Made by a program: the position numbers and the translations under genes | Notes under the pieces: generated by a model | The model's input: only the letters and a program-made list of their open reading frames with translations | Database searches by the model: none | Told to the model about the DNA's origin: nothing | From: Arthrobacter sp. 31Y | GTDB taxonomy: Bacteria; Actinomycetota; Actinomycetes; Actinomycetales; Micrococcaceae | Direction: 5' to 3' | NCBI RefSeq assembly: GCF_000526335.1 | Contig: NZ_JAFW01000001.1 | Coordinates: 4,712,001-4,776,000, forward strand | DNA: 64,000 bases | Shown here: positions 24,891 through 33,604 of the stretch, piece after piece | How the letters are laid out: each line of letters begins with the position of its first letter | Position numbering within the stretch: position 1 is the first letter of the stretch

Positions 24891-26139
24891 GTACGCCACG
24901 TCCACCGATGTCCTGGTTGTGGGAGGGGGCATGGCCGGCCTTGCAGGTGCCCTGGCCCTCCGCGAAAACGGTGCCAACGTCACGCTGGTAGAACGGGCGC
25001 CCGAGTTCGGCGAGGTAGGCGCCGGTCTGCAGATGGCACCGAATGCCTCCCGTGTCCTGAAGCGCTGGGGCCTCATGGAAAAGGCGCTGGAGATCGGCGT
25101 GCAGCCCAAACACTTGGTCTTCCGTGACGCGATCACCGGCGAGGAGCTCACCCGGCAGTCCCTGAGAGGCGAGTTCGAGGAACGCTACGGCGCCCCGTAC
25201 GTGGTCATTCACCGCAGCGACCTACACCGCATCCTCCTCGAAGGATGTGAAGCTGCCGGCGTGAAGCTGATCAACGACGTCATGGTGGAAAGCGTGGAAA
25301 CCGTGAACGGCCGCGGCGTAGCGCACACAGAAGCTGGCGTGGATTATGAAGCGGACGTGGTGATCGGAGCCGACGGGCTGAAGTCCACGCTTCGTCCATT
25401 GGTGGCTTCTGACAAGCCTGTTTCCTCGGCCTACGTTGCCTACCGCGGCACCGTTCCCATTACCCCCGAGACTCCGGCGACCGACCTTGAGGACGTGGTG
25501 GTTTACCTCGGCCCGGATTGCCACTTGGTGCAGTACCCGCTGCGTAAGGGCGAGTTGCTGAATACTGTGGCTGTTTTCAAATCGCCGTCTTTTGAGCGGG
25601 GCGAAGAGCAGTATGGTGGTGTGGACGAGCTCCAGGCCGCCTACAAGGACTGCATCCCGGCTGTGCAGGCGGCACTCGCGAACCTCGGCACCGGCATCCG
25701 CTGGCCCATGTACGATCGCGACCCGATCGAAAACTGGATCGCCGGCCGCATGGTCCTCATGGGCGACGCCGCCCACCCCATGCTCCAGTACCTCGCGCAG
25801 GGCGCCTGCCAAGCACTCGAAGACGCCGCCGTGCTTCAGGACGTCACCGTAGGTACCGTCTTTTCCGCCGAGGGCACCAACCCTGCGGCGTGGGATGAGG
25901 CTATTGCCGCGTTCAACTCCGCACGTGCCGCTCGTACCGCACGAGTCCAGCGTTCCGCCCGCGTGTGGGGCGAGTCGTGGCACGTTTCGGGCCTGGCCCG
26001 GACCCTGCGCAATCTGCTCTTCAAGAGCCGGACGGACAACGACTTCCAGTACAACGACTGGTTGTATAGCCAGGCCGGTGAGGGCTTGCCGGCACAGGAA
26101 GCGCCGCGGGTCGCCAGCCAACTGCCTGCCTGGCTCTGA
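24883..26139 (+). CDS. 3-hydroxybenzoate 6-monooxygenase
   Basis: A 418-residue FAD monooxygenase that turns 3-hydroxybenzoate into gentisate with NADH and O2. Seen: GxGxxG in VLVVGGGMAGLAGALAL (10-26), VERAPEFGEVGAGLQMAPNA, the DG motif ADVVIGADGLKSTLR and the second FAD motif VLMGDAAHPMLQYLAQGAC. GEVGAGLQ and AHPMLQYLAQGA are characteristic of 3-hydroxybenzoate 6-hydroxylases rather than salicylate hydroxylases. AAGGAG lies 6 bp before ATG 24883. It is the second gene of the carrier operon and is followed by a terminator hairpin. The assignment is strongly supported by the adjacent gentisate genes. Confidence 0.9.
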   Translation: MPEYATSTDVLVVGGGMAGLAGALALRENGANVTLVERAPEFGEVGAGLQMAPNASRVLKRWGLMEKALEIGVQPKHLVFRDAITGEELTRQSLRGEFEERYGAPYVVIHRSDLHRILLEGCEAAGVKLINDVMVESVETVNGRGVAHTEAGVDYEADVVIGADGLKSTLRPLVASDKPVSSAYVAYRGTVPITPETPATDLEDVVVYLGPDCHLVQYPLRKGELLNTVAVFKSPSFERGEEQYGGVDELQAAYKDCIPAVQAALANLGTGIRWPMYDRDPIENWIAGRMVLMGDAAHPMLQYLAQGACQALEDAAVLQDVTVGTVFSAEGTNPAAWDEAIAAFNSARAARTARVQRSARVWGESWHVSGLARTLRNLLFKSRTDNDFQYNDWLYSQAGEGLPAQEAPRVASQLPAWL

Positions 26140-26152
26140 GCGCTCTAACTGC

Positions 26153-26199
26153 TTGCCGTCGTCGTGCATTTCTTGACGCACGACGACGGTGGACGGCAA
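26153..26199 (+). terminator. Strong hairpin terminator after the 3-hydroxybenzoate hydroxylase
   Basis: A perfect 12-bp inverted repeat, CCGTCGTCGTGC (26156-26167) and GCACGACGACGG (26178-26189), with a 10-nt loop. An outer pair, TTGCCGTC (26153-26160) and GACGGCAA (26192-26199), offers a competing fold. TTGTTTGTT follows. It ends the carrier-hydroxylase operon. Confidence 0.7.
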
Positions 26200-26287
26200 T
26201 TGTTTGTTAGGTGAGTTCGTGTCAGCGCGTCATAGCCTCATGAGACCACCGGGGTGACCGTGGAGGGTACCGGTGGGACACTCCCGG

Positions 26288-26983
26288 CTATATCGGGCCC
26301 GCACCATCACTCAGCTGTATGCGTGGGTTGTGCACACTTACGTACTCGGCGATTTGCGGTGCAATCCCGGTGAAGGTCTCGGGGCTGACAGGAAGTGTGA
26401 GATTGAGGTGCGCGTTGCGACCATCGGTGAGTTCGACAAGGATCCTTCGGGTGCCGTCGCGCATCCCGAGTCGCAAGCCTGCCGTTCGGTCGAGACCCTT
26501 CTTGGTCACGAGACCGAGTTGGTGACCGCTATCGAGATTTGCGAGGCTGTTGGATCGTCGCGCCCGCGGCGCCCGGACCTCAAGTCGGATCGATCGGATG
26601 TCGCTCCAAGCGATGGGGGCGTCGCTGTTACCGGCTCCGCGGCTGCCGACCAGCAAGAGTCCGGTGATCCCCACGGAATCAATGGACATCAGCGGAGCGG
26701 TTTGTCGCGACCACCGGATGATACGTGTGAGAACCTCTGCGCAGCTCACAAGTGAAGCGAGCGCCACGAGAATGAAAAAGATGCCAAACGCGACGCCGAT
26801 AAAAATGCCTGCAGCCTCCATCTGAAGGAAGCTAGCCACGATCATCCAGATACCCAACGCGGCGAGTCCGATCATGATCAGAGTGGCTGCGCCGAAGCCG
26901 ATCAACTGCCGAGTTGCTCGCCCGGGGTCATACCGGACCGTCAGCGCTGGCGGCGTTCCGGGTGGACGGGCGTTGGTAGACAT
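26288..26983 (-). CDS. Hypothetical membrane protein with two helices
   Basis: A 231-residue protein I do not recognise. A polar N terminus of about 27 residues is followed by two hydrophobic helices (about 28-53 and 59-82), then a soluble C-terminal part of 145 residues rich in beta strand and Arg, with PLMSIDSVGITG and WSDIRSIRLEV. This resembles bPH-like domains of small actinobacterial membrane proteins. The start is 3 bp after the mycothione reductase stop, so the two are co-transcribed. No function is proposed. Confidence 0.65.
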   Translation of the reverse strand: MSTNARPPGTPPALTVRYDPGRATRQLIGFGAATLIMIGLAALGIWMIVASFLQMEAAGIFIGVAFGIFFILVALASLVSCAEVLTRIIRWSRQTAPLMSIDSVGITGLLLVGSRGAGNSDAPIAWSDIRSIRLEVRAPRARRSNSLANLDSGHQLGLVTKKGLDRTAGLRLGMRDGTRRILVELTDGRNAHLNLTLPVSPETFTGIAPQIAEYVSVHNPRIQLSDGAGPI

Positions 26984-26986
26984 CGG

Positions 26987-28462
26987 TTACCTGCCTTGGT
27001 GGTCGACGTGCGCTGAAGTGTTGTCGGCGTGATCCGGTTGATTGAAAGTGAGCCCCAGCAGGGCGTTTTCCGTGACTTCGGGTAAAGCGGGATGGATCCA
27101 GTATTGCTTGGCTGCGAACTGGCGGACGTCGAGGTCGAAGGCCAGGACGGTGATCATTTGCTGGATCAAGGTTGATGCTTGCGGGCCCATATAGTGCGCA
27201 CCGAGGAGTTTGCCGGTGTCCTGATCGGCAATGAGCTTGCAGATGCCGGTGGTGTCTTCCATGGCCCAGCCATAGGCCACGTCCCCATAGTCCTGGACTT
27301 TGACGGTGACGTTATGGCCGTGTTTGCGGGCTTGGGATTCGGTCATACCCACCGTGGCAATCTGGGGGTGTGTGAAGACGGCTGCGGGGACATGGCTGTG
27401 AGGCATCTTCTGAAGATTTCCCGGGTTCAGCAGATTGTGGCGCACAGCGCGCATCTCGGCGTTGGCTACGTGCTTGAGCATGTAGGGCGAGGAGACGTCG
27501 CCAAGAGCCCATACGCCCGCGGCGGAGCTGGACCGGCCGTACTCGTCGACCTTGACGCGCCCGTCGTTCGTTATTTCGATCCCACCGGAGGGCAGATCCA
27601 ACAGGTCTCCGTTGGGGATGCGCCCGGCGGCTACCAGCAGCACCTCCCCGGTGGCGGAAGAGCCGTCGTCGAGCCTGACGGTAATACCGTCCCCCGTCTG
27701 ATCGGCGCCGATGGTGGTCCTGCCGAACCGGACATCGAAGCGGTCGGCAGCCAGTTTGTTGAACGGGTCATGCAGGTCCGGATCGAGGTTCCGCAGGAGC
27801 GTGGAGCGGGCGATGATGGTGACGTCCGTGCCAAGGGCATCGAAGACGTGGGCGAACTCCATGGCAATGTAGCCTCCGCCAATGATCACCAATGACTTTG
27901 GTAGCCGCGTAAGCCGCATGATGTCCTCGTTGGTGTGGTACCGCACGCCGGAGGCATCGATGGCCTCGGGAATGACGGGCCGGGAGCCCGCGGCGATGAC
28001 GACTCGGTCACCAGAGATGGTTTTCTGGTGGGCCCCTTGGCCGGTGCGCAAGGTGCGTTCTCCGACGAAGACGGCGTGCTGGTCGTAGACGTCGATGTTG
28101 GGGGTCTTTGGGCCCCGGCGATATTCATCACCGGCAGCGGAGATGGCGTCGACGCGGTTCTCGAAGATGCGGCTCACCATGCCCGGCCAGTCGACGGAGT
28201 TGACCTCGGCCTCCAAGCCCAGCCTTCCGGACTCCGCGGTCTGCAGGGCGACGTCGGCGGTGTGCACGTACATCTTCGTGGGGATGCAGCCTACGTTTAG
28301 GCATGTCCCGCCGAAGGAAGCCTTCTCAATGATGGCGATCGATTGGTCCTCGAACTCAGGCCCGGGAATGGAGTTCCCGGATCCGGTGCCGATGATCACC
28401 AGGTCGTAGTGCCGGTCTACGGCAGTCTTGCTGGCAGGGGTCTGCACGTGGGTGGTCCTCAC
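26987..28462 (-). CDS. mtr: Mycothione reductase
   Basis: A 491-residue flavin disulfide reductase that regenerates mycothiol from its disulfide with NADPH. Seen: FAD-binding YDLVIIGTGSGNS, the redox-active pair in GGTCLNVGCIPTK, the NADPH fold VIIGGGYIAMEFAHVF, the second FAD motif GVWALGDVSSP, and the C-terminal catalytic His-Glu in WIHPALPEVTENALL. The GTGSGNS variant and total length match mycothione rather than glutathione or mercuric reductases. The start is GTG 28462; GTG 28447 is an in-frame alternative. Mycothiol is the cofactor of the maleylpyruvate isomerase encoded 6 kb away. Confidence 0.9.
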   Translation of the reverse strand: MRTTHVQTPASKTAVDRHYDLVIIGTGSGNSIPGPEFEDQSIAIIEKASFGGTCLNVGCIPTKMYVHTADVALQTAESGRLGLEAEVNSVDWPGMVSRIFENRVDAISAAGDEYRRGPKTPNIDVYDQHAVFVGERTLRTGQGAHQKTISGDRVVIAAGSRPVIPEAIDASGVRYHTNEDIMRLTRLPKSLVIIGGGYIAMEFAHVFDALGTDVTIIARSTLLRNLDPDLHDPFNKLAADRFDVRFGRTTIGADQTGDGITVRLDDGSSATGEVLLVAAGRIPNGDLLDLPSGGIEITNDGRVKVDEYGRSSSAAGVWALGDVSSPYMLKHVANAEMRAVRHNLLNPGNLQKMPHSHVPAAVFTHPQIATVGMTESQARKHGHNVTVKVQDYGDVAYGWAMEDTTGICKLIADQDTGKLLGAHYMGPQASTLIQQMITVLAFDLDVRQFAAKQYWIHPALPEVTENALLGLTFNQPDHADNTSAHVDHQGR

Positions 28463-28555
28463 TCTGGGGTCTTCACCAGCCTACTAAAGCGGCAGGGCGT
28501 GTTCTGAATCACACTCAGACCCATCCTTTCGGCGAGCAGTCTCGAATGTCCTGTG

Positions 28556-28572
28556 ACCCCAACCCTTGGGGT
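28556..28572. promoter_or_regulatory. Inverted repeat upstream of the CHRD gene
   Basis: ACCCCAA-CCC-TTGGGGT, a perfect 7-bp inverted repeat, lies 38 bp before the CHRD start. CACAC-TC-GTGTG follows at 28581-28592. Either could be an operator or a 5' leader hairpin; no factor can be named. Confidence 0.4.
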
Positions 28573-28609
28573 GCCAACATCACACTCGTGTGTATGAGGA
28601 GATTTTTCA

Positions 28610-29389
28610 ATGAATAAGACACTCCGCTATATGGCAGTACCAACCCTTGCTGTGGGCGCGCTTGCCCTTTTCGGTTCTCCGGCGATGGCTGCTGACAATT
28701 CCTACCAGGCAACCCTCGGCCAGATTAATGGCAGCGCAGGCGCCGCCAACATCACAGTCGATGTCACTGGCAACCAAGCCCACGTTGTCCTGAACGTTTC
28801 AGGCATGCCGGCGACCTTCATGGACGCCCCGTACCCGCACGTTCAGCACATTCACGGTGGCGCCTTGGGCGTATGCCCGGATCCGTCGGCTGACAAAGAC
28901 GGCGATCAGGTCATCTCCACTACCGAGGGCGCCCCTTCCTACGGTGGAATTGTCACTACCCTCTCCACCAGCGGTGACACCAGCCCGGCAGCCGGCCTGG
29001 ATTTGAAGGTAGGCGGGCAGGGTGCGGCCTACACCGTTGACCGCACGTTTGAGCTGAACACCGAGACGAAGGCAGCCCTGGAAGCCGGTACTGCTGTGGT
29101 GGTGGTTCACGGTCTTGACCCCGCTACGCTCAGCGCAGCCGGACAGGCAGCCAAGTCCGATCTTGCCCCCACGCTTCCGCTGGCAGCAACATCGCCGGCC
29201 CTGTGTGGAACGTTGAAGGCAGGGCAGATGAAGATGCCGGCGGGTGGCGCTGCTACGGGCGTCACACAAGAAGCAAGTAACGACGCAGGAACCATCGCTC
29301 TGGGCGGGGGACTGGCATTGGTGGCACTTGCCGGTGGCGCCTATGTGGTGCGCCGTCGCCGCAACACCGGATCCGAAGCCAAAGCCTAA
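28610..29389 (+). CDS. Exported CHRD-domain protein with C-terminal membrane anchor
   Basis: A 259-residue cell-envelope protein. A signal peptide (cut near SPAMA-AD, residue 27) is followed by a CHRD-like beta domain with the His-rich stretch YPHVQHIHGGALGVCP. A helix near 228-245 and the basic tail VRRRRN form a C-terminal anchor. The tail has the hydrophobic-plus-Arg form of a sorting signal, but no LPxTG-type motif precedes it. ATG 28610 has GAGGAG upstream. A sortase-like gene follows 18 bp later, so this protein may be its partner or substrate. CHRD domains are known from chordin and bacterial envelope proteins; the exact role is unknown. Confidence 0.75.
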   Translation: MNKTLRYMAVPTLAVGALALFGSPAMAADNSYQATLGQINGSAGAANITVDVTGNQAHVVLNVSGMPATFMDAPYPHVQHIHGGALGVCPDPSADKDGDQVISTTEGAPSYGGIVTTLSTSGDTSPAAGLDLKVGGQGAAYTVDRTFELNTETKAALEAGTAVVVVHGLDPATLSAAGQAAKSDLAPTLPLAATSPALCGTLKAGQMKMPAGGAATGVTQEASNDAGTIALGGGLALVALAGGAYVVRRRRNTGSEAKA

Positions 29390-29407
29390 ACGGAGCGGAT
29401 CAGCACC

Positions 29408-30085
29408 GTGACAACCACGAAATCCACCTACCGCGGACGGTTCCTTGCGGCCGTGGTGGGTGGACTTCTGTTCCTTACCGGCTGTGCCGCGGGAAACCCT
29501 GGTGAAGCCACTCCCACGACGAGCAGTCCGCCAACCACGGCAGCAACGCCTGCACCTTCGACCGTGCCAATGCCACCACCTGCGGCCGCGGCGCCTACCT
29601 CTCCGGAGGAGCCCCTCCCGGCCATGCAGCCGGCATCCGCACCCGTCACCCTGACCATCCCTTCGATCGGTGTCAGAACCGAACTGTTGCACCTGGGTTT
29701 GGAGGAGAACGGATCGCTCAAGGTGCCCCAGGACACCGGCCAGGGAGCGCCTGCAAGCTGGTACGACGGTTCCCCAGCACCAGGAGAAACGGGGCCGGCG
29801 GTAATGCTTGGACACGTCAACGCACTCGGCGGAAACAAGGGTGTCTTCGCAGACCTTCAAAAACTCCGGGACGGCGAGCAGATCACCGTGATCAGGAGCG
29901 ACTCCAGCACAGCCCTCTTCACGGTTTACCGCGCCGCACGCTACAGCAAAAGCGATTTCCCCACGTTCGAGGTCTACGGCAACACTGCCGGATCCGAACT
30001 GCGCCTGATCACGTGCGACGGTTACAACTCCGCCACCGGAGAATTCGACGACAACTACGTTATCTATGCGAAACTCGCCGTCTAA
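29408..30085 (+). CDS. Class F sortase-like lipoprotein lacking the catalytic Arg
   Basis: A 225-residue exported protein with a lipobox (FLTGC, Cys26), a Pro/Thr/Ala-rich linker (30-78) and a sortase domain (80-225). Catalytic His136 (MLGHVN) and Cys203 (RLITCDGY) are present. The Arg that class F enzymes carry about nine residues after the Cys is missing; the region reads TGEFDDNYVIYA with Glu212. Activity is therefore uncertain. It sits between an exported CHRD protein and a lipoprotein gene in one rightward cluster. A lipid anchor on a sortase is seen in this actinobacterial subgroup. The start is GTG 29408. Confidence 0.75.
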   Translation: MTTTKSTYRGRFLAAVVGGLLFLTGCAAGNPGEATPTTSSPPTTAATPAPSTVPMPPPAAAAPTSPEEPLPAMQPASAPVTLTIPSIGVRTELLHLGLEENGSLKVPQDTGQGAPASWYDGSPAPGETGPAVMLGHVNALGGNKGVFADLQKLRDGEQITVIRSDSSTALFTVYRAARYSKSDFPTFEVYGNTAGSELRLITCDGYNSATGEFDDNYVIYAKLAV

Positions 30086-30130
30086 CCACGGACAACGCCC
30101 TCAAGGGGACAGTTGAAGGATGGACAAGAC

Positions 30131-30754
30131 ATGAACAAACGCCACCCCTTGGCAGGACTCGCCCTGGCCGTCCTGCTGCTCTCCGGCTGTGCAGCGAATG
30201 CTGGACCCGAAAGCCAAGGTATTCCAAGCGCCGGTACTGAGCCGTCCCCCACGAGCGAAGCCGGCCACGCTAACGGACATGGTCAAAGCACCCCCAAGAA
30301 GGGAACCGCGGCTGCTGACGGCCCTAGCGAGGCATCCCTAATGGTCTGCGGAGACCAGCCAATGGACCGGCTTGTGTCCATCCTGAAACTGGGCTCCAAG
30401 CCCAACACCGTGACCAGCTGGGCCGACAACACCTTCACCTGCACGTACCTCTTAGATGGAGGCGCCCTGAAAATCTCGGTCAAGGAAGCAGAGGACCAGA
30501 AGGCTGCCCTGGAACACTTCACCGTGGAACAGGCCTTGGCAAAAGATGCCAAGCCCATCGAGGGCCTCGCAAATCTAGGCTTCCCCGCCTACGAGACCGC
30601 AGACGGTTCGGCCGTCTTCCAAAAGGACAGCTTCGTCCTGCACGTGGACGCCTCAGCCCTGCCCGACACCATCGGGCCAGAGAACATCACCCGGAACGCC
30701 TTGGCCTACCAACTCTCCACCACGATCCTGGCCTGCTGGATTGAACACCCTTAG
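30131..30754 (+). CDS. Lipoprotein of unknown function
   Basis: A 207-residue protein with a signal peptide and lipobox LLSGC (Cys21), a low-complexity Ser/Gly/Pro linker to about residue 62, then a 140-residue domain with two cysteines (MVCGDQP and FTCTY), probably a disulfide, and a third in LACWIEHP. ATG 30131 is taken because GAAGGA precedes it by 9 bp; a TTG at 30113 in the same frame lacks a site. I do not recognise the domain. It closes the CHRD-sortase cluster, and its product would face the outer surface of the membrane. Confidence 0.7.
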   Translation: MNKRHPLAGLALAVLLLSGCAANAGPESQGIPSAGTEPSPTSEAGHANGHGQSTPKKGTAAADGPSEASLMVCGDQPMDRLVSILKLGSKPNTVTSWADNTFTCTYLLDGGALKISVKEAEDQKAALEHFTVEQALAKDAKPIEGLANLGFPAYETADGSAVFQKDSFVLHVDASALPDTIGPENITRNALAYQLSTTILACWIEHP

Positions 30755-30808
30755 TCCTCGGACAGGGGCGGGTGGAATCTCTTCACGGAAGGGCCCATGC
30801 CAGGTGCC

Positions 30809-31549
30809 TTAGTCCGGTGGTGGAGGAAGAACCTCACTTACACCTCGGACCGCTGGCAGGCCGCATCCCCTGGCCGAAACAGCGGCCACGTGCGTTGGTG
30901 TGACGGGAACGGGGTATACAGCGAGTCCGTGCACCAGAGGTTGAACCGGGCAAACGGCACGAAGAGCGTTGGATCCGTCCTCGGCTGCAACCAGCTGAAC
31001 GGCGGACGGCGGGATGCTGAGGCCCAGCCCAGCTGCTTTAAGGACTGCTTCTTTGGCAACCCACTGACGCATCCTTGACGGCACGTCAGCCTTGTCCATG
31101 ATGGCCGTCGCCCGAGGATCAAGAACGTAGTTGTCAAAGCCGTCGAAGAGCCCTGGCGGGACGCGTTCAACATCTGCGCCGACGCTGGCTGAGGCCGGTC
31201 CCACTGCCGCCATCACCATACCGTGGCTCCGGGACAGGCTCAGCGACATTTCGGGCAGGACCGTCCGCCCGTGGTCGGTGCTTCCACAGCCCGGGCACCG
31301 CCGTGAGATGTTCAACGCCGGGGCAGCCAGCGGGTCCAGCCCCAACTGGTGCGCGGCCAGAAGTCGGAGGAGAACATGTGAGGCCGCATAGTCCTGGCTA
31401 TCCGCCACGTTTCGGTACCGTCGTCGGGCCGCCTTCTCGTCCTGGGACAGGAAGCGGTCCAAGCCGCCGAAGCCGGAACACGCCGATTCGACGACGGCGG
31501 ATGGCAGGATCAAATATCCGACGCCGAGGGTCCTGGCCTGGGTGGTCAC
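30809..31549 (-). CDS. 4'-phosphopantetheinyl transferase (Sfp type)
   Basis: A 246-residue Sfp-type transferase that loads the phosphopantetheine arm from CoA onto carrier proteins. Motifs: SLSRSHG, VGADVERV (Mg2+-binding Asp and Glu) and the signature WVAKEAVLKAAG. GTG 31549 overlaps the stop of the ABC permease (GTGA), so it is coupled to the export genes of the NRPS operon. It almost certainly activates the three carrier domains of the synthetase upstream. The short CxxC insert (CPGCGSTDHG) is found in actinobacterial members. Confidence 0.85.
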   Translation of the reverse strand: MTTQARTLGVGYLILPSAVVESACSGFGGLDRFLSQDEKAARRRYRNVADSQDYAASHVLLRLLAAHQLGLDPLAAPALNISRRCPGCGSTDHGRTVLPEMSLSLSRSHGMVMAAVGPASASVGADVERVPPGLFDGFDNYVLDPRATAIMDKADVPSRMRQWVAKEAVLKAAGLGLSIPPSAVQLVAAEDGSNALRAVCPVQPLVHGLAVYPVPVTPTHVAAVSARGCGLPAVRGVSEVLPPPPD

Positions 31550-32346
31550 AGCTTGCTGATGCGGCGGTACTTTGCGATGGCCAGCGGCGCGAATACTGCG
31601 ATGATCACAAGGCTGCACATGACGGCGTACAACAGGGCATTGTCGGCCGGCCATCCGCCGGGCGCAATGAAACCGGACGGTGCGTTGTTTCCGAAGAGCT
31701 CACGCACGGCGGTGGCCACCGAGGTCACGGGGTTCCACTCGGCGATGGTCCGCAGGAGACCCGGGAGGGAAGCCGTGGAGACGAAGGCGCCTGACACGAA
31801 GGTGACCGGGAACAGCCACACCAGACCAAGGCTCTGCGCTACTTCCACGCTGCGGGCCGTCAGGGCGATCAGTGCACCGATCCAGGACACTGCGAAGGCG
31901 AACAGCAGCAAAATGCCCAGTGCTGCCAGCAACTCAAGAGCTCCGGTGTTCATCCGCCAGCCAACTGCCAAGCCGCAGAGCAAGGTCACCGCTACGGAAA
32001 TGACACTGGTGTAAAGATCCGAGCTGGTGCGCCCCAGAATGACAGCCACGCGTGACATGGGCAGGGACCGGAACCGATCGATCAGCCCCAATTGCAGGTC
32101 TTTGGCCAAATACACCGCCGTAAACGAGGCATTGAACGTGAGGGTCTGGGCCAGGATGCCTCCAATGAGGAAGCTGCGGTATTGGTCGCCACCCAACGAC
32201 CCACCGAAAACGAAGCCCAGAAGAAGGACGAACATGACCGGCTGCACGATTCCTGTGACCAGTGCGCCAGGGGTGCGGAGAACGTTGAGCAGGTTGCGGT
32301 GGGCAATGACGGAGCTGTCCCTGACAGCAGCGGTGATGACGCTCAT
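31546..32346 (-). CDS. ABC-2 type permease (DrrB-like)
   Basis: A 266-residue integral membrane subunit of a DrrAB-type exporter. Six helices are visible, with the family stretch GIVQPVMFVLLLGFVFGG near residue 35 and LVWLFPVTFVSGAFV near 180. The short C terminus ends on basic residues (IAKYRRISKL). ATG 32346 overlaps the stop of the ATPase gene by 4 bp. Placed between the ATPase and the phosphopantetheinyl transferase in the NRPS operon, it should export the peptide product or give self-protection. Confidence 0.88.
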   Translation of the reverse strand: MSVITAAVRDSSVIAHRNLLNVLRTPGALVTGIVQPVMFVLLLGFVFGGSLGGDQYRSFLIGGILAQTLTFNASFTAVYLAKDLQLGLIDRFRSLPMSRVAVILGRTSSDLYTSVISVAVTLLCGLAVGWRMNTGALELLAALGILLLFAFAVSWIGALIALTARSVEVAQSLGLVWLFPVTFVSGAFVSTASLPGLLRTIAEWNPVTSVATAVRELFGNNAPSGFIAPGGWPADNALLYAVMCSLVIIAVFAPLAIAKYRRISKL

Positions 32347-33323
32347 GCGGGTACCCCTTCTTTGCTGTCGTTCTTTCGACTTTCGGTCAGCGCGCTGCCT
32401 CCGGTGAGCTGGAGGAAGACGTCATCCAGGGTGGGGCGACGCAGGGATGCTTCGGTGACTGGCACGGAACGAGCATCCAGTTCAGCCAACACCCGGACCA
32501 GCACGCTGTGGCCTCCGGGAGCGGCTACCGAAACCCTGAGCGCGGCCGCGTCCACTTCTGGGGTTGCCAACCCTGAGGTGGCCACCGCCAACACCGAGGC
32601 GGCAGCTTGCAGATCGGATCCATCACGCACGGTGATGTCCACACGTTCGGAGCCGGCGCGGTCCTTGAGCTGGGTGGCGGTGCCTTCGGCGATCACACTG
32701 CCATGGTTGATGACGGCAATGTGATCTGCCAGCCTGTCGGCTTCTTCGAGGTACTGGGTGGTTAGTAGCACAGTGGTTCCTTCTGAGACGAGGCCAGCCA
32801 CCACGTCCCAGGTGTCCAACCGGCCTCGCGGGTCCAGGCCAGTGGTGGGTTCGTCCAGCACCACCACTTTTGGCCTGGCTACAACAGCCCCGGCAAGGTC
32901 CAGGCGTCGCCGCATGCCACCGGAGAACGTCCCGGCCCGCTTTCCGCTCACGTCTGTAAGGCGGAAATCGGCCAGCAATTCGTGGGCCCGGGCTGTGGCA
33001 TTCCGGCGGTTCATGCCGTACAGCCGCCCCACCATGTGGAGGTTCTCAAAGGCCGTGAGCTTCTCATCCACGGCGGCGTATTGCCCGGACAGGCCCAGAT
33101 TGCGTCGTACCAGTTCAGGCGCCCTCAGGACGGAGTGTCCGGCAACCCAGGCATCCCCTGAATCCGGTGCCAGCAGGGTGGTGAGGACCTTGACCGTGGT
33201 GGTCTTGCCGGAGCCGTTGGGCCCCAACAGCCCCAACACTGTCCCCTCGGCGGCATTGAGCGTCAGGCCGTCGAGGGCCCTGAAGGCACCAAAGGATTTG
33301 CGGACATTGTCTACCCGGATCAC
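32343..33323 (-). CDS. ABC transporter ATP-binding protein (DrrA-like)
   Basis: A 326-residue ATPase of the daunorubicin-resistance type. Walker A GPNGSGKTT, signature FSGGMRRRLDLA and Walker B VVVLDEPTTGLDP are all present, followed by the roughly 90-residue C-terminal domain of DrrA proteins ending RRPTLDDVFLQLTG. GTG 33323 is chosen because it overlaps the mbtH stop by 4 bp (GTGA); a longer in-frame reading from 33461 only runs through mbtH. It pairs with the permease that follows. Confidence 0.9.
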   Translation of the reverse strand: MIRVDNVRKSFGAFRALDGLTLNAAEGTVLGLLGPNGSGKTTTVKVLTTLLAPDSGDAWVAGHSVLRAPELVRRNLGLSGQYAAVDEKLTAFENLHMVGRLYGMNRRNATARAHELLADFRLTDVSGKRAGTFSGGMRRRLDLAGAVVARPKVVVLDEPTTGLDPRGRLDTWDVVAGLVSEGTTVLLTTQYLEEADRLADHIAVINHGSVIAEGTATQLKDRAGSERVDITVRDGSDLQAAASVLAVATSGLATPEVDAAALRVSVAAPGGHSVLVRVLAELDARSVPVTEASLRRPTLDDVFLQLTGGSALTESRKNDSKEGVPA

Positions 33324-33598
33324 TGGCTGGCGGCAAGTTCGGCAACCCTGCGGGGAGCCATGTCTGTCCACGTCTGCGACACATAATCCAAGCAGGCTTC
33401 GCGGCTGTCCGGGCCGAACATGGCAACCCACCCCTTGGGAGTTTGCGCGAATGAGGGCCACAGTGAATGTTGCTGGTATTCGTTCACCAGGACGGAGAAG
33501 GTTGCTGAAGTGTCATCAAACGGGTTCGTCACGAGGATTGACCTTTCGGGTTGTTCCGGCGTTAACAGTGCCCCGGGTTCCGAGGCGTTGTAGGTCAT
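33320..33598 (-). CDS. MbtH-family protein
   Basis: A 92-residue MbtH-like chaperone that binds and activates adenylation domains of NRPS. The family pattern is complete: NPFDD, FSVLVNEYQQHSLWPSF, then GW, and TWTDMAPRRV. Compared with usual 70-residue members, it has about 20 extra N-terminal residues before SILVTNPFDD. It starts 7 bp after the synthetase stop and overlaps the ABC ATPase start. Its presence implies that one or more adenylation domains of the synthetase depend on it. Confidence 0.93.
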   Translation of the reverse strand: MTYNASEPGALLTPEQPERSILVTNPFDDTSATFSVLVNEYQQHSLWPSFAQTPKGWVAMFGPDSREACLDYVSQTWTDMAPRRVAELAASQ

Positions 33599-33604
33599 TC
33601 GGAC

